Assembly: GCA_965116715.1 (NCBI GenBank)
Contig: OZ220724.1
Coordinates: 1,302,001 to 1,366,000, forward strand
Origin: Poriferisodalis sp965116715
GTDB lineage: Bacteria > Actinomycetota > Acidimicrobiia > Acidimicrobiales > Poriferisodalaceae
Reading direction: 5' to 3'
Length of the DNA: 64,000 bases
Part shown: in pieces, positions 55,323 through 63,200 of the stretch
Position numbering within the stretch: the first letter of the stretch is position 1
How the letters are laid out: each line of letters opens with the position of its first letter
Made by a program: the position numbers and the translations under genes
Notes under the pieces: model-generated
Told to the model about the DNA's origin: nothing
Seen by the model: only the letters and a program-made list of their open reading frames with translations
Database searches by the model: none

Positions 55323-55879
55323 CGGCGCAGATCCTCCACGGTGTCGATGTCGTCGGGTTGTCCTTCGCAGGCTACCGGCACCACGATTTCCGGGAATCGC
55401 CGCATGAGCATCCGGGCGCCCTCGTCACCGCCGTGCGGCAACAGCGGCCAGACGTCGCGGGCCAACCGGACGGGATTCCTGCGCTGACCGCCGTAGTCGG
55501 CAACCGCAATGAGCCCCTCGCTGGCGCCGACAGCCCGCCAAGCCGCCGCCGTCACGAACGGCTGGTCCGCGAGACCCACGACGATCGCATCGTGGCCCTG
55601 CGTCGCGGCCCACGAGGCCGCGCAGCGCACCGATGATGCGATGCCCGAGGCCCAGCGTTCGTTCTCGACGACGGTGATCTCGCCGCCGGCACCCGCCAGC
55701 GCCTGGGAGATGTCCGCCGCCCCGGTGACGACCGTCACAGCATCGAGCGACGCCCCGATGAGCGATCCCAGCGCCCGGCTGACCACGCTCTGGCCGTCGA
55801 TGACGGCGAGCAGCTTGTGCTGAGACCCTGCGAACCGAGTGCCGGCCCCCGCTGCCAGCAGCACTCCCGCCGTGGACAC
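55313..55879 (-). CDS. MobA-like nucleotidyltransferase (molybdenum cofactor cytidylyltransferase type)
   Basis: A 188-residue NTP-transferase fold with AGVLLAAGAGTRFAGSQHKL (nucleotide loop), VVTGAADISQALAG, IVVGLADQPFVTAAAW and RRNPVRLARDVW. It matches MocA/CoxC-type enzymes that attach CMP to molybdopterin for molybdenum hydroxylases. Start GTG 55879. It overlaps coxG by 10 bases and lies near XdhC and CoxD/E genes, supporting a molybdenum-hydroxylase maturation role. Confidence 0.88.
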   Translation of the reverse strand: MSTAGVLLAAGAGTRFAGSQHKLLAVIDGQSVVSRALGSLIGASLDAVTVVTGAADISQALAGAGGEITVVENERWASGIASSVRCAASWAATQGHDAIVVGLADQPFVTAAAWRAVGASEGLIAVADYGGQRRNPVRLARDVWPLLPHGGDEGARMLMRRFPEIVVPVACEGQPDDIDTVEDLRRWS

Positions 55880-55901
55880 TGGCCGACGACCCTGAGCCTG
55901 G

Positions 55902-57068
55902 CTAGTACGAGCGAGGCAGGCCGAGCACCTTGGATGACACGAAGTTCAGCACCATCTCCTGACTGACGGGTGCGATCTTCATCAGCCTGGACTCGCGCCA
56001 GTAGCGCTCCACGTCGTACTCCTTGGCGTAGCCGAAGCCGCCGTGGGTCTGCATTGCCCGGTCGGCGCACTCGAACGCCGCCTCCGAGGCCAGGTACTTG
56101 GCCAGATTGGCTTGCTCGCCGCAGGGCAGGCCGTTGTCGTAGCGCCACGACGCGTCGCGCACCACCAGTTCGGCGGCGTGCAGGCGGGCGTGGCTGTCGG
56201 CCAGCGGGAACGCGATGCCCTGGTTCTGACCTATGGGACGATTGAAGATCACCCGGCTCTTCGCATACTCGGCGGCGCGACGCAGCGCGACGCGGCCGAT
56301 GCCCAGCGCCTCACCAGAGATCAGGATCCGCTCGGGATTCAGGCCGTCGAGGATGTAGCGGAAGCCCTCGCCTTCCTCGCCGACGCGACGGTCCACCGGC
56401 ACCCGCAGCCCGTCGTAGCGAACCTCGCACGAGACCACCGCGTTGCGGCCCACCTTGGGGATCGGGGTGATGTCGACCGCAGGGTCCTGCAGATCGACCA
56501 GCAGCAGGGTCATGCCCTGGGTCGGGCCGTCGCACAGCTCTTTGGGCGTGGTTCGCACCAGCAGCAGGCACACGTCGCAGTAGGGGGCCTTGGTGGTCCA
56601 CACCTTGGCCCCGGTGATCACGTACTCGTCGCCGTCACGCTCGGCTCGAGTGCGGATCGACGTGGTGTCGGTGCCGGCGTCGGGCTCGGTGACGCCGAAA
56701 GCGGCGTGGATGGAGCCGTCGGCGACGCCCGGCAGGATCTCCTTGGCCAGTGCTTCCGAGCCGTACTTGCGCACCGGCTCCATGCCGAAGATCGACAGGT
56801 GCAGAGCCGAGCAGCCGTTCATGGCGGCTCCGCTGGCCGCCACCTCCTCCAACACGATCGATGCCTCGGTGATGCCTTGGCCGCCGCCGCCGTACTCCTC
56901 GGGGATGGCGATACCGACCCAGCCTCCCTCGGCCATGGCGTTGTAGAAGTCCCAGGGGAACTCGCGCTGCTCGTCGCGCTCGCGCCAGTACTCGTCGGGG
57001 AAATCTGCGCAGACGCGTCGCACGCCTTCGCGGATGGCCTCGTGGTCCTCGTTGGGGGTGAAGTCCAT
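55902..57068 (-). CDS. Acyl-CoA dehydrogenase
   Basis: A 388-residue FAD enzyme: AFGVTEPDAGTDTTSIRTRA (substrate/FAD segment), TGAKVWTTKAPYCDVCLLLV, ILDGLNPERILISGEALGIG and the C-terminal GGFGYAKEYDVERYWRESRL. Likely acts on short or branched acyl-CoA. Start ATG 57068 has TAGCGT ending 7 bases upstream. It sits between MobA-like and VapBC genes in the cox-like block but is not itself a cox protein. Confidence 0.92.
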   Translation of the reverse strand: MDFTPNEDHEAIREGVRRVCADFPDEYWRERDEQREFPWDFYNAMAEGGWVGIAIPEEYGGGGQGITEASIVLEEVAASGAAMNGCSALHLSIFGMEPVRKYGSEALAKEILPGVADGSIHAAFGVTEPDAGTDTTSIRTRAERDGDEYVITGAKVWTTKAPYCDVCLLLVRTTPKELCDGPTQGMTLLLVDLQDPAVDITPIPKVGRNAVVSCEVRYDGLRVPVDRRVGEEGEGFRYILDGLNPERILISGEALGIGRVALRRAAEYAKSRVIFNRPIGQNQGIAFPLADSHARLHAAELVVRDASWRYDNGLPCGEQANLAKYLASEAAFECADRAMQTHGGFGYAKEYDVERYWRESRLMKIAPVSQEMVLNFVSSKVLGLPRSY

Positions 57069-57075
57069 CTCGCTG

Positions 57076-57081
57076 ACGCTA
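57076..57081 (-). promoter_or_regulatory. -10 box TAGCGT for leaderless acyl-CoA dehydrogenase start
   Basis: TAGCGT ends 7 bases before ATG 57068. Confidence 0.5.
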
Positions 57082-57143
57082 CCTGCCTGCTGTCACACAA
57101 GTCTGAGCCCAGCCCGGCAGTGCGGCCACACGACGTTTCGGCG

Positions 57144-57581
57144 TCACGAGCCTCGCTGTGCCGGCTCGTCGAGATCGACGAACGGATTGATGACCACGAT
57201 GCCGTCGTAGTCCTGCCCTGGACTCATGTCTTCGGAGTACACAGCGTCGCATCCCATCGCCCGAGCTGCCGCGAGGATGGCACTGTCCCAGTAGGAGAGG
57301 CCGTAGCGCTCGCTCAGCGTCACGGCTGTCAAGAAGATGTCGTGCGTGATCGGCTGGACCGGATAGTCGGCGAGTGCCGCCAAGAACGCCAACGCCTGGG
57401 TGGCCGTCAGGGCGTTGGGGCGAGTGGCGCGGGTGGCCTGATGGAAGAACTCCCCGAGCACTTGCGCGGACAGAGCGAGATCATCGGATTCCAGCAGCGC
57501 TATGGCTTGTTCGCGCTTGGCGGCCTCACCCGTTGCAGTGCTGACGGCGTACAGCAGGATGTTCGTGTCAACGAGGCGCAC
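57144..57581 (-). CDS. vapC: VapC-like PIN-domain toxin
   Basis: A 145-residue PIN-domain ribonuclease with the first Asp in MRLVDTNILLYAVST, the Glu in LALSAQVLGEFFHQAT, and the Asp residues in GLSYWDSAILAAARAMGCDA followed by VYSEDM. Start GTG 57581 overlaps the antitoxin stop by 14 bases, the usual arrangement. It probably cleaves RNA when freed from VapB. Confidence 0.87.
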   Translation of the reverse strand: MRLVDTNILLYAVSTATGEAAKREQAIALLESDDLALSAQVLGEFFHQATRATRPNALTATQALAFLAALADYPVQPITHDIFLTAVTLSERYGLSYWDSAILAAARAMGCDAVYSEDMSPGQDYDGIVVINPFVDLDEPAQRGS

Positions 57582-57858
57582 GGCGCTCGTAGATCGCTTC
57601 CCGCGACAGGTTGTCGGCCATGTCGAGTCCACCGCCGTCTGCGGTGATGTCGACGATCGCAGCGCGCAGGAGGCGCCTGCGAAGGTCGCTCTCCGACTCG
57701 GAGGGCACCGCAGGAGACGCAGCGGGCTCGGCCGTGCCGCGGGCGAAGCGCCGCAGGTACTCGCGCACCAGCGCGGACACCGAGGTGTCCATCTCAGCCG
57801 CCCTGATGCGTGCTCGCCGGTGCGTGTCGTCGTCGACGGTCACGGTGATGTTGCGCAT
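57568..57858 (-). CDS. vapB: VapB-like ribbon-helix-helix antitoxin
   Basis: A 96-residue protein whose N-terminus MRNITVTVDDDTHRRARIRA with SVSALVREYLRRFARG forms a ribbon-helix-helix DNA-binding fold. The rest is an acidic C-terminal tail that would wrap the toxin. It is encoded just before VapC and should autoregulate through the repeats at 57895–57933. Confidence 0.82.
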   Translation of the reverse strand: MRNITVTVDDDTHRRARIRAAEMDTSVSALVREYLRRFARGTAEPAASPAVPSESESDLRRRLLRAAIVDITADGGGLDMADNLSREAIYERRAPR

Positions 57859-57894
57859 GGCCCAGCCGCCCTTTCGATGACCTCGTCAGTCTTC

Positions 57895-57933
57895 TTCACA
57901 GTATCACAGTTTCGCTGTTTCACAGTATCACAG
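57895..57933. promoter_or_regulatory. Two 15-bp direct repeats, probable VapB operator
   Basis: TTCACAGTATCACAG occurs at 57895 and 57919, start to start 24 bp, giving four CACAG half-sites. It lies 36 bases upstream of vapB; each copy has GATACT on the minus strand, a possible -10. Confidence 0.6.
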
Positions 57934-57993
57934 AATCTGCGCACAGTTGATTCGGACATGCAGGCGCTGGACGAAGACGTTCGGGTGCGGCGG

Positions 57994-58845
57994 CTAGTGG
58001 ATGCGGCCTTGGCCGTCTTTGAGTCTTGGGGCTTGGCGGCCGGTGTGGGCGGCGATGATCTCTGCGACTATGGACACGGCGGTTTCCTCGGGTGTGCGCC
58101 CGCCGATGTCGAGGCCGATGGGGGCCATGACGCGCGCGAGATCTTCGTCGGTGACTCCGGCTTCGCGGAGGCGCTCGGTGCGCTTCTCGTGCGTGGTGCG
58201 CGAGCCCATGGCGCCGAGGTAGCCGACCCGGGTGGGCAGGGCGCCCACGATGGCGGGGACGTCGAACTTGTGGTCGTGGGTGAGCACGCACACCGCGTCC
58301 CGTGGGCCGAGGTCGTCGCCGATGCGGTCGAGCAGGCGGTTGGGCCAATCCACCACCACTTCGTCGGCCATCGGGAAGCGGCGCTTCGTCGCGAACACCT
58401 CCCGGGCATCGCACACGGTCACGCGGTAGCCGAGCAGCTTGGCCTGGGAGGCGAGTGCCCTCGTGAAATCGACGGCGCCGAAGATGACCATGTGCGGGCG
58501 GCGCGCATGGCACTCGACGAACACGCTGAGGTCCATCTGGCGGGCTTCGCCGTGCTGGCCGTAGTGACGCACCTCGCTGATGCCGGCGTCCAGCATCCCG
58601 AGCGCGTCGCGCTCTACCACCCGATCCAGGTCGGGGTCGCCCAGGGTGCCCAGCGTCGGCTGATCCGGCCGAACCAGCATCTTGGCACCCGTCCGCGGGC
58701 GCACATCAGACACAGCGCCCGCATCGGGGCCGTCGATGATCGTGGCGAGCGCGACGGGCACCTCGGCTCGGATGGCATCGCGGAATGCCTCGTAGATGCC
58801 GGCAGCGCCGTCGGTCGTCGACCCCATGTTCGACTCTGCGCTCAC
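57994..58845 (-). CDS. XdhC-family protein with Rossmann C-terminal domain
   Basis: A 283-residue XdhC protein from GTG 58845, which overlaps the preceding stop (GTGA). The C-terminal Rossmann domain shows HMVIFGAVDFTRALASQAKL and VTVCDAREVFATKRRFP; conserved FDVPAIVGALPTRVGYLGAM, SRTTHEKRTERLREAG and PIGLDIGGRTPEETAVSIVA identify the family. XdhC/CoxF proteins deliver and sulfurate the molybdenum cofactor. Works with the short XdhC_CoxI protein next to it. Confidence 0.88.
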   Translation of the reverse strand: MSAESNMGSTTDGAAGIYEAFRDAIRAEVPVALATIIDGPDAGAVSDVRPRTGAKMLVRPDQPTLGTLGDPDLDRVVERDALGMLDAGISEVRHYGQHGEARQMDLSVFVECHARRPHMVIFGAVDFTRALASQAKLLGYRVTVCDAREVFATKRRFPMADEVVVDWPNRLLDRIGDDLGPRDAVCVLTHDHKFDVPAIVGALPTRVGYLGAMGSRTTHEKRTERLREAGVTDEDLARVMAPIGLDIGGRTPEETAVSIVAEIIAAHTGRQAPRLKDGQGRIH

Positions 58846-59159
58846 CAGTCGAGTTCCTCCACGAACAGGTGGATGGTGCCGCCGCAGGTCAGTCCGACGG
58901 CAAACGCCTCGTCGTCGCTGTAGCCGAACGTGGTGATGCCGGGGGCTCGCCTGCCGCCCAGCAACTCCAACGCCTCGCCGACCACGGCGCCCTCGACACA
59001 GCCGCCCGAGACCGAGCCCGCGACCTCGCCCTCTTCGTTCACCGCCATGGCCGCGCCTGGGTCGCGTGGCCCTGAGCCCTCGATGTCCACGACCCGGGCA
59101 ACGGCCACTCGCTGACCGGCCGCTCGCCACCGGTCGATGTCGTCCAAGATTTCATCCAT
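58842..59159 (-). CDS. XdhC/CoxI N-terminal-domain protein
   Basis: A 105-residue stand-alone XdhC_CoxI domain: VAVARVVDIEGSGPRDPGAA, VAGSVSGGCVEGAVVGEAL and TCGGTIHLFVEEL. Start ATG 59159 follows GGGAGA. Its stop overlaps the GTG of the longer XdhC. The domain holds the Cys motif SGGCVEG and the CGG motif seen in Moco-handling proteins. Split form rather than fused to the Rossmann half. Confidence 0.88.
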   Translation of the reverse strand: MDEILDDIDRWRAAGQRVAVARVVDIEGSGPRDPGAAMAVNEEGEVAGSVSGGCVEGAVVGEALELLGGRRAPGITTFGYSDDEAFAVGLTCGGTIHLFVEELDW

Positions 59160-59264
59160 CAGTTCTGTCTCCCGATGTCCATTGTTGCGGTCCCGGCGGG
59201 CTGTGCGTCGGGTGAGATTGATATGCGGGCGAGCTCGGGCTGAGGCGACCGGCACATGCCAGCC

Positions 59265-60434
59265 TCAGGCCGCTATGGCAGCGGCCAGGTGTTCGAGCGA
59301 ATCGAAGGAATGGCCTTCGATGAACTCGTCGACATGGGGCAGCGCCGCAGCCATGCCGCGGGCCAGCGGCGCGTAGCCGGGAGTGTGCTTGAGCGGGTTG
59401 ACCCACACCAGCCGATGAGTCACCAGGTGCAGGCGAGCCATCTGCTCGGCCAGCTCGTCAGGAGCACCGCGGTCCCAGCCGTCCGAGCAGATCACCACGA
59501 TGGCCCCGCGCGCATGGCCGCGCACTCCCCAGCGGTCGTTGAACTCGTGCAGCGTCGCGCCCAGCCGGGTGCCGCCCGACCAGTCCTGCACCGAATCGGC
59601 GGCGGCCGCCAAACCAGCATCGGGATCGCGCGAGGACAGCTCGCGAGTGACCCGGGTGAGCCGGGTGCCGATCGTGAACGCCTCCACCCGGGTGCGGCCG
59701 ATCACCGCAGCGTGAGCGAACCGCACCAGTGCTCGGGCGTAGGGCTCCATGGACCCCGACACGTCGAGCAGCAGCACCAGGCGGCGCGGCTTGCGGTCGC
59801 CGATGAGGAACTCGCGCCGGATGGCCTCGCCGCCGGTGCGCAGGGCACGGCGAATGGTGCGGCGCAGGTCCGGGCGCCGGGAGATGCGCTTGGCCCGCAC
59901 GGCCCGCCGCGAGCGCCGGGTGACTGCCTGGAAGCGCATCTCGCCCATCAACGCGTGCAGCTCAGACAACTCGCCGTCGCTGCAATCGGCGAAGTCCTTG
60001 TGGCGCAGCGTCTCGACATCGCTGTAGCGGACCCGCAGCGTCGGGCCGGCATCGGGCTCGTCGCCGTCGCTCGGCGGCACTGCCCCGCTGTCGTCGTCGG
60101 TGTCGGTGGCCAGGGTCACCGAGATGGGCGGCAGCTCTACGACGATCCCGCTAGGCGCACGGCCTTCCCAGAAGACCGCGAAGGCCCGGTCATAGACACC
60201 GATGTCGGCCGGACTGCCCACAAGCGTCGCACGGCCTGCCCAGTACACGTCCTCACGGTCGGCGACCCCCAGCAGCCGCAGCGCTTCGGTGAACGCCATG
60301 ACACGGCGGATGGTGACAACCAGCCCCGCGCCACGCAGGATCGACGAGAAAGCCGAGGCCAAGCGCTCAGGCTCGTTGACGTGTTCGCTCGGAGCCGGCG
60401 GGGATGCGTCGAGATCCGTGCCGCTGGCGCCCAC
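59265..60434 (-). CDS. coxE: CoxE-type VWA-domain protein
   Basis: A 389-residue protein with a C-terminal VWA domain: LVLLLDVSGSMEPYARALVR (MIDAS DxSxS), then RTRVEAFTIGTRLTRVTREL, SGGTRLGATLHEFNDRWG and GAIVVICSDGWDRG. The N-terminal half has SSILRGAGLVVTIRRVMAF. CoxE proteins pair with the AAA protein CoxD to insert copper/sulfur in CO dehydrogenase. Start GTG 60434 follows the CoxD stop by 5 bases. Confidence 0.87.
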   Translation of the reverse strand: MGASGTDLDASPPAPSEHVNEPERLASAFSSILRGAGLVVTIRRVMAFTEALRLLGVADREDVYWAGRATLVGSPADIGVYDRAFAVFWEGRAPSGIVVELPPISVTLATDTDDDSGAVPPSDGDEPDAGPTLRVRYSDVETLRHKDFADCSDGELSELHALMGEMRFQAVTRRSRRAVRAKRISRRPDLRRTIRRALRTGGEAIRREFLIGDRKPRRLVLLLDVSGSMEPYARALVRFAHAAVIGRTRVEAFTIGTRLTRVTRELSSRDPDAGLAAAADSVQDWSGGTRLGATLHEFNDRWGVRGHARGAIVVICSDGWDRGAPDELAEQMARLHLVTHRLVWVNPLKHTPGYAPLARGMAAALPHVDEFIEGHSFDSLEHLAAAIAA

Positions 60435-60439
60435 GGCCC

Positions 60440-61345
60440 TCAGGCCTCGGCAACGGCGGCCATGATCATCTCCATCCCGACCGATGTGACCCGCTGCTGG
60501 TCCTCGCGGTACTTCAGCACCGTTCCCAGCGTAGCTTCGAGCATGGGGGTGTCGAGCTCGGCCGCACCGAGACGTCCCAGTGCTGTGGCCCAGTCGATGG
60601 TCTCTGCCACGCCAGGCGGCTTGTAGAGCCGCATCTCGCGCATCACCGACACGGCAGAGGCCACTTGCCGTGCGAGTGCGCCGTCCACGTCGGGCAGCTT
60701 GAGCTTGACGATCTCGACCTCACGGTCCACCGACGGGTGCGCGACCCAGTGGTACAGGCAGCGGCGCTTGAGGGCGTCGTGAACATCGCGGGTCCGGTTG
60801 GAGGTGACCACCACGAGCGGCGGCCGGGCTGCCGTGATCGTGCCCAGCTCGGGCACGGTGACCGTGAAGTCGGACAGCACCTCGAGCAGGAATGCCTCGA
60901 ACTCGTCGTCCGCGCGATCGACCTCGTCGATCAGCAGCACTGCAGGCGTGGCGTCGTCGTGGTCGATGGCCCGCAGCAGCGGCCGGCGGATCAGGAAGCG
61001 TTCCGAATACAGCTCGTCCTCGATGGCCTCAGCGTCGGCCGCAGCGCGTCCTGCAGCCTCGGCAGTGCGCAGATGGAGCAGCTGGCGGGTGTAGTCCCAT
61101 TCGTAGAGCGCCTGCGCGGCATCGATGCCCTCGTAGCACTGCAGGCGGATGAACTCCCCGCCGATCCAGGCCGCGAGCACTTTGGCCAGCTCGGTCTTGC
61201 CCACACCGGCGTCGCCCTCCAGAAAGAGGGGCCGACCCATCGTGACCGACAGGTACACCACCGTCGACAACCCCTCGTCGGGCAGGTAGCCATGCTCGGT
61301 CAGCGCCGCCGAGACATCTGCAGTGGTACTGGGCGCCGTGAACAC
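60440..61345 (-). CDS. coxD: CoxD-type MoxR AAA ATPase
   Basis: A 301-residue MoxR-family AAA+ ATPase: PLFLEGDAGVGKTELAKVLA (Walker A), AVLLIDEVDRADDEFEAFLL (Walker B), VVVTSNRTRDVHDALKRRCL (sensor 1). In the CO dehydrogenase system CoxD remodels the enzyme for metallocluster assembly. GTG 61345 is preferred, as TAGCCT ends 8 bases upstream; a longer start at 61426 gives a non-family extension. It heads an operon with CoxE. Confidence 0.87.
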   Translation of the reverse strand: MFTAPSTTADVSAALTEHGYLPDEGLSTVVYLSVTMGRPLFLEGDAGVGKTELAKVLAAWIGGEFIRLQCYEGIDAAQALYEWDYTRQLLHLRTAEAAGRAAADAEAIEDELYSERFLIRRPLLRAIDHDDATPAVLLIDEVDRADDEFEAFLLEVLSDFTVTVPELGTITAARPPLVVVTSNRTRDVHDALKRRCLYHWVAHPSVDREVEIVKLKLPDVDGALARQVASAVSVMREMRLYKPPGVAETIDWATALGRLGAAELDTPMLEATLGTVLKYREDQQRVTSVGMEMIMAAVAEA

Positions 61346-61353
61346 AGCGGCCA

Positions 61354-61359
61354 AGGCTA
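61354..61359 (-). promoter_or_regulatory. -10 box TAGCCT for leaderless coxD start
   Basis: TAGCCT ends 8 bases before GTG 61345. Confidence 0.4.
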
Positions 61360-61376
61360 CGGCTTCGCACGCCGCG

Positions 61377-63044
61377 CTATGAGGTCGTCTCCAGCCGGCA
61401 GAAGCAGGACGCGGTGATGGGCACATCTGCCCGTGCGATGGCGAGATCGAGGCGCTGGCGGATCAGCGGCTCCTCCACCGTCTCGCCCCGGCGCACGAGG
61501 CACTCGTGCAGCCCGTGCAGGCTCCAGACGTTGTCGGGGTGCTGGCAGGGGCGGCGCAGCTGATCGTCCAAGCCCAAGTCGGCCCGGTACAGCGCCTCGG
61601 CCTCGTCGTACTGGCCCTGTTCGGACAGCAGCGCAGCCAGCGCGTGGCGTGTCGGCTGCATCCAGCCCCACGGCTCGTCGTAGGGCAGGTTGTCGTCGAG
61701 CTCCACTGCGTGGCGGAGATGATCGAACGCGACGTCGAAGTTGCCGAGCCGGTACTCCACCTCTCCGTTCAGCATGGCCTCGGCCACGGTCAGGATGTCC
61801 AGACCCGTGTTGTTGAACAGCGTGCGGCTGGGCAGCACCTGCGCCTTGGCAGCCAGGAACTCCTCGCGTTCAGCGAGCGCGTCGTCGACTTGGCCCAGTG
61901 AGGCGTAGGCAACCGTGCGTGCATAGCGCATCATCGCGGTGGTGACGCAATAGAACTGCTGGTCGAAGGGCAGGTGCTGGCTGAGGATCTCGTGCCACTT
62001 GCCGAACCGCACGAACACGTGCTGCTTGATTGCCACGAACCCTTCCAGCCAGTCGGCCATCGGCGGCGAGCCGGTTCGCAGCAGGTTCTCGGGAAGCGTG
62101 CGGTTCATCTCCTCGGCCGCTTCCAGGGCAGGGGCGTACTGGCCGGCCAGCATCGCCCCGTACACCTTGAAGTGGTAGTCGTGGCAGCGGTAGGCCGAGT
62201 AGAAGTTCATCGGGCCCTTGAAGTCCAAGTACTTCCGATCAGCCACGATCGCGGCCGAGTTGCGCGTCACGACGTTGTGATAGTGGCCGCACAGCACATC
62301 GATGTGGGTCGGCATGTGGACGAGGTGCCCAGCGTCAGGCGCCAGATCGACCAGCCGATCGCCGGCAGCCAGCGCCCGCTCGGGATGCGGCGACATCTCC
62401 ATGAGATGGATGTACATGTGCAGCAGGCCCAGATGGCTGTTGGCTCCCCCGGCGTCGAGGGCGTCGAACGCGGTCTCGAGCACGTCAACTGCCTCGAGCG
62501 TGCCCGCGCCCTCGGCGGGCTGGCGGGATTCCAGGTCCCACAGCTCCCACGGGGTCCGGTTCATGATGGCCTCGGCGAACAGAGCGCAGACATCGAGGTC
62601 ATCACGATGGTTCCGGTAGACCTCGCGCATTGCGTCTGCGTAGGCGTCATTCCATCGCCCGAAGTCGTCGCCGCCCGGAATCTCGGGATCGGGCGGGTAG
62701 CGATGCGCCAGCGCGCCGATGAGGGCTTGTTCGAGATCGCTGGTGCCGGCCGCGGCATCCGCGGCAGCGGCCACCTCAGCACGGGCACGTGCCAGCGAAG
62801 CGCGCAGATCTTCGGCGTCGAACTCTTCCCACGGTTTGTTGTAGTTGGGCCCGATGGCGTAGGCGATGCCCCAGTGCGCCATGGCGAAACCGAGATCGTG
62901 CAGCAGCGCGCGCTCGAAGCAGGCGATCGCCTCTTCGTGATGGAAGCCGTAGCACCACGCCATGCCGCGGTCGAACCACAGTTGGGCTTCGGCATCAGAC
63001 GTCGTCACGGGCCAGCGATACGAGCCCAGATCGAAGTAGGCCAC
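61377..63044 (-). CDS. TPR-repeat protein of unknown function
   Basis: A 555-residue helical protein. The N-terminus reads VAYFDLGSYRWPVTTSDAEA followed by WFDRGMAWCYGFHHEEAIAC, ALLHDLGFAMAHWGIAYAIG and GPNYNKPWEEFDAEDLRASL, typical of tetratricopeptide-repeat proteins of marine and soil actinobacteria. The middle contains HLGLLHMYIHLMEMSPHPER and VDLAPDAGHLVHMPTHIDVL with a possible metal-binding HxHxH-like pattern; the end has paired helices (EVEYRLGNFDVAFDHLRHAV). GTG 63044 is chosen, since the upstream open extension to 63119 is AT-rich and non-conserved. Function unknown. Confidence 0.7.
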   Translation of the reverse strand: MAYFDLGSYRWPVTTSDAEAQLWFDRGMAWCYGFHHEEAIACFERALLHDLGFAMAHWGIAYAIGPNYNKPWEEFDAEDLRASLARARAEVAAAADAAAGTSDLEQALIGALAHRYPPDPEIPGGDDFGRWNDAYADAMREVYRNHRDDLDVCALFAEAIMNRTPWELWDLESRQPAEGAGTLEAVDVLETAFDALDAGGANSHLGLLHMYIHLMEMSPHPERALAAGDRLVDLAPDAGHLVHMPTHIDVLCGHYHNVVTRNSAAIVADRKYLDFKGPMNFYSAYRCHDYHFKVYGAMLAGQYAPALEAAEEMNRTLPENLLRTGSPPMADWLEGFVAIKQHVFVRFGKWHEILSQHLPFDQQFYCVTTAMMRYARTVAYASLGQVDDALAEREEFLAAKAQVLPSRTLFNNTGLDILTVAEAMLNGEVEYRLGNFDVAFDHLRHAVELDDNLPYDEPWGWMQPTRHALAALLSEQGQYDEAEALYRADLGLDDQLRRPCQHPDNVWSLHGLHECLVRRGETVEEPLIRQRLDLAIARADVPITASCFCRLETTS

Positions 63045-63200
63045 CGTCGTTGCCCGAGTCCTTCCGTCAGGAGACGCTGCTCGCCAGTGTTCTTTTCCTC
63101 TCCAATGATTCCATAACATCTCTCATGAAATCCCCAAATGACATGAACAGTCTTCACTCTGCGGATGCACGCACGTGCACGCTCGCGCAGCGAGCGATGC

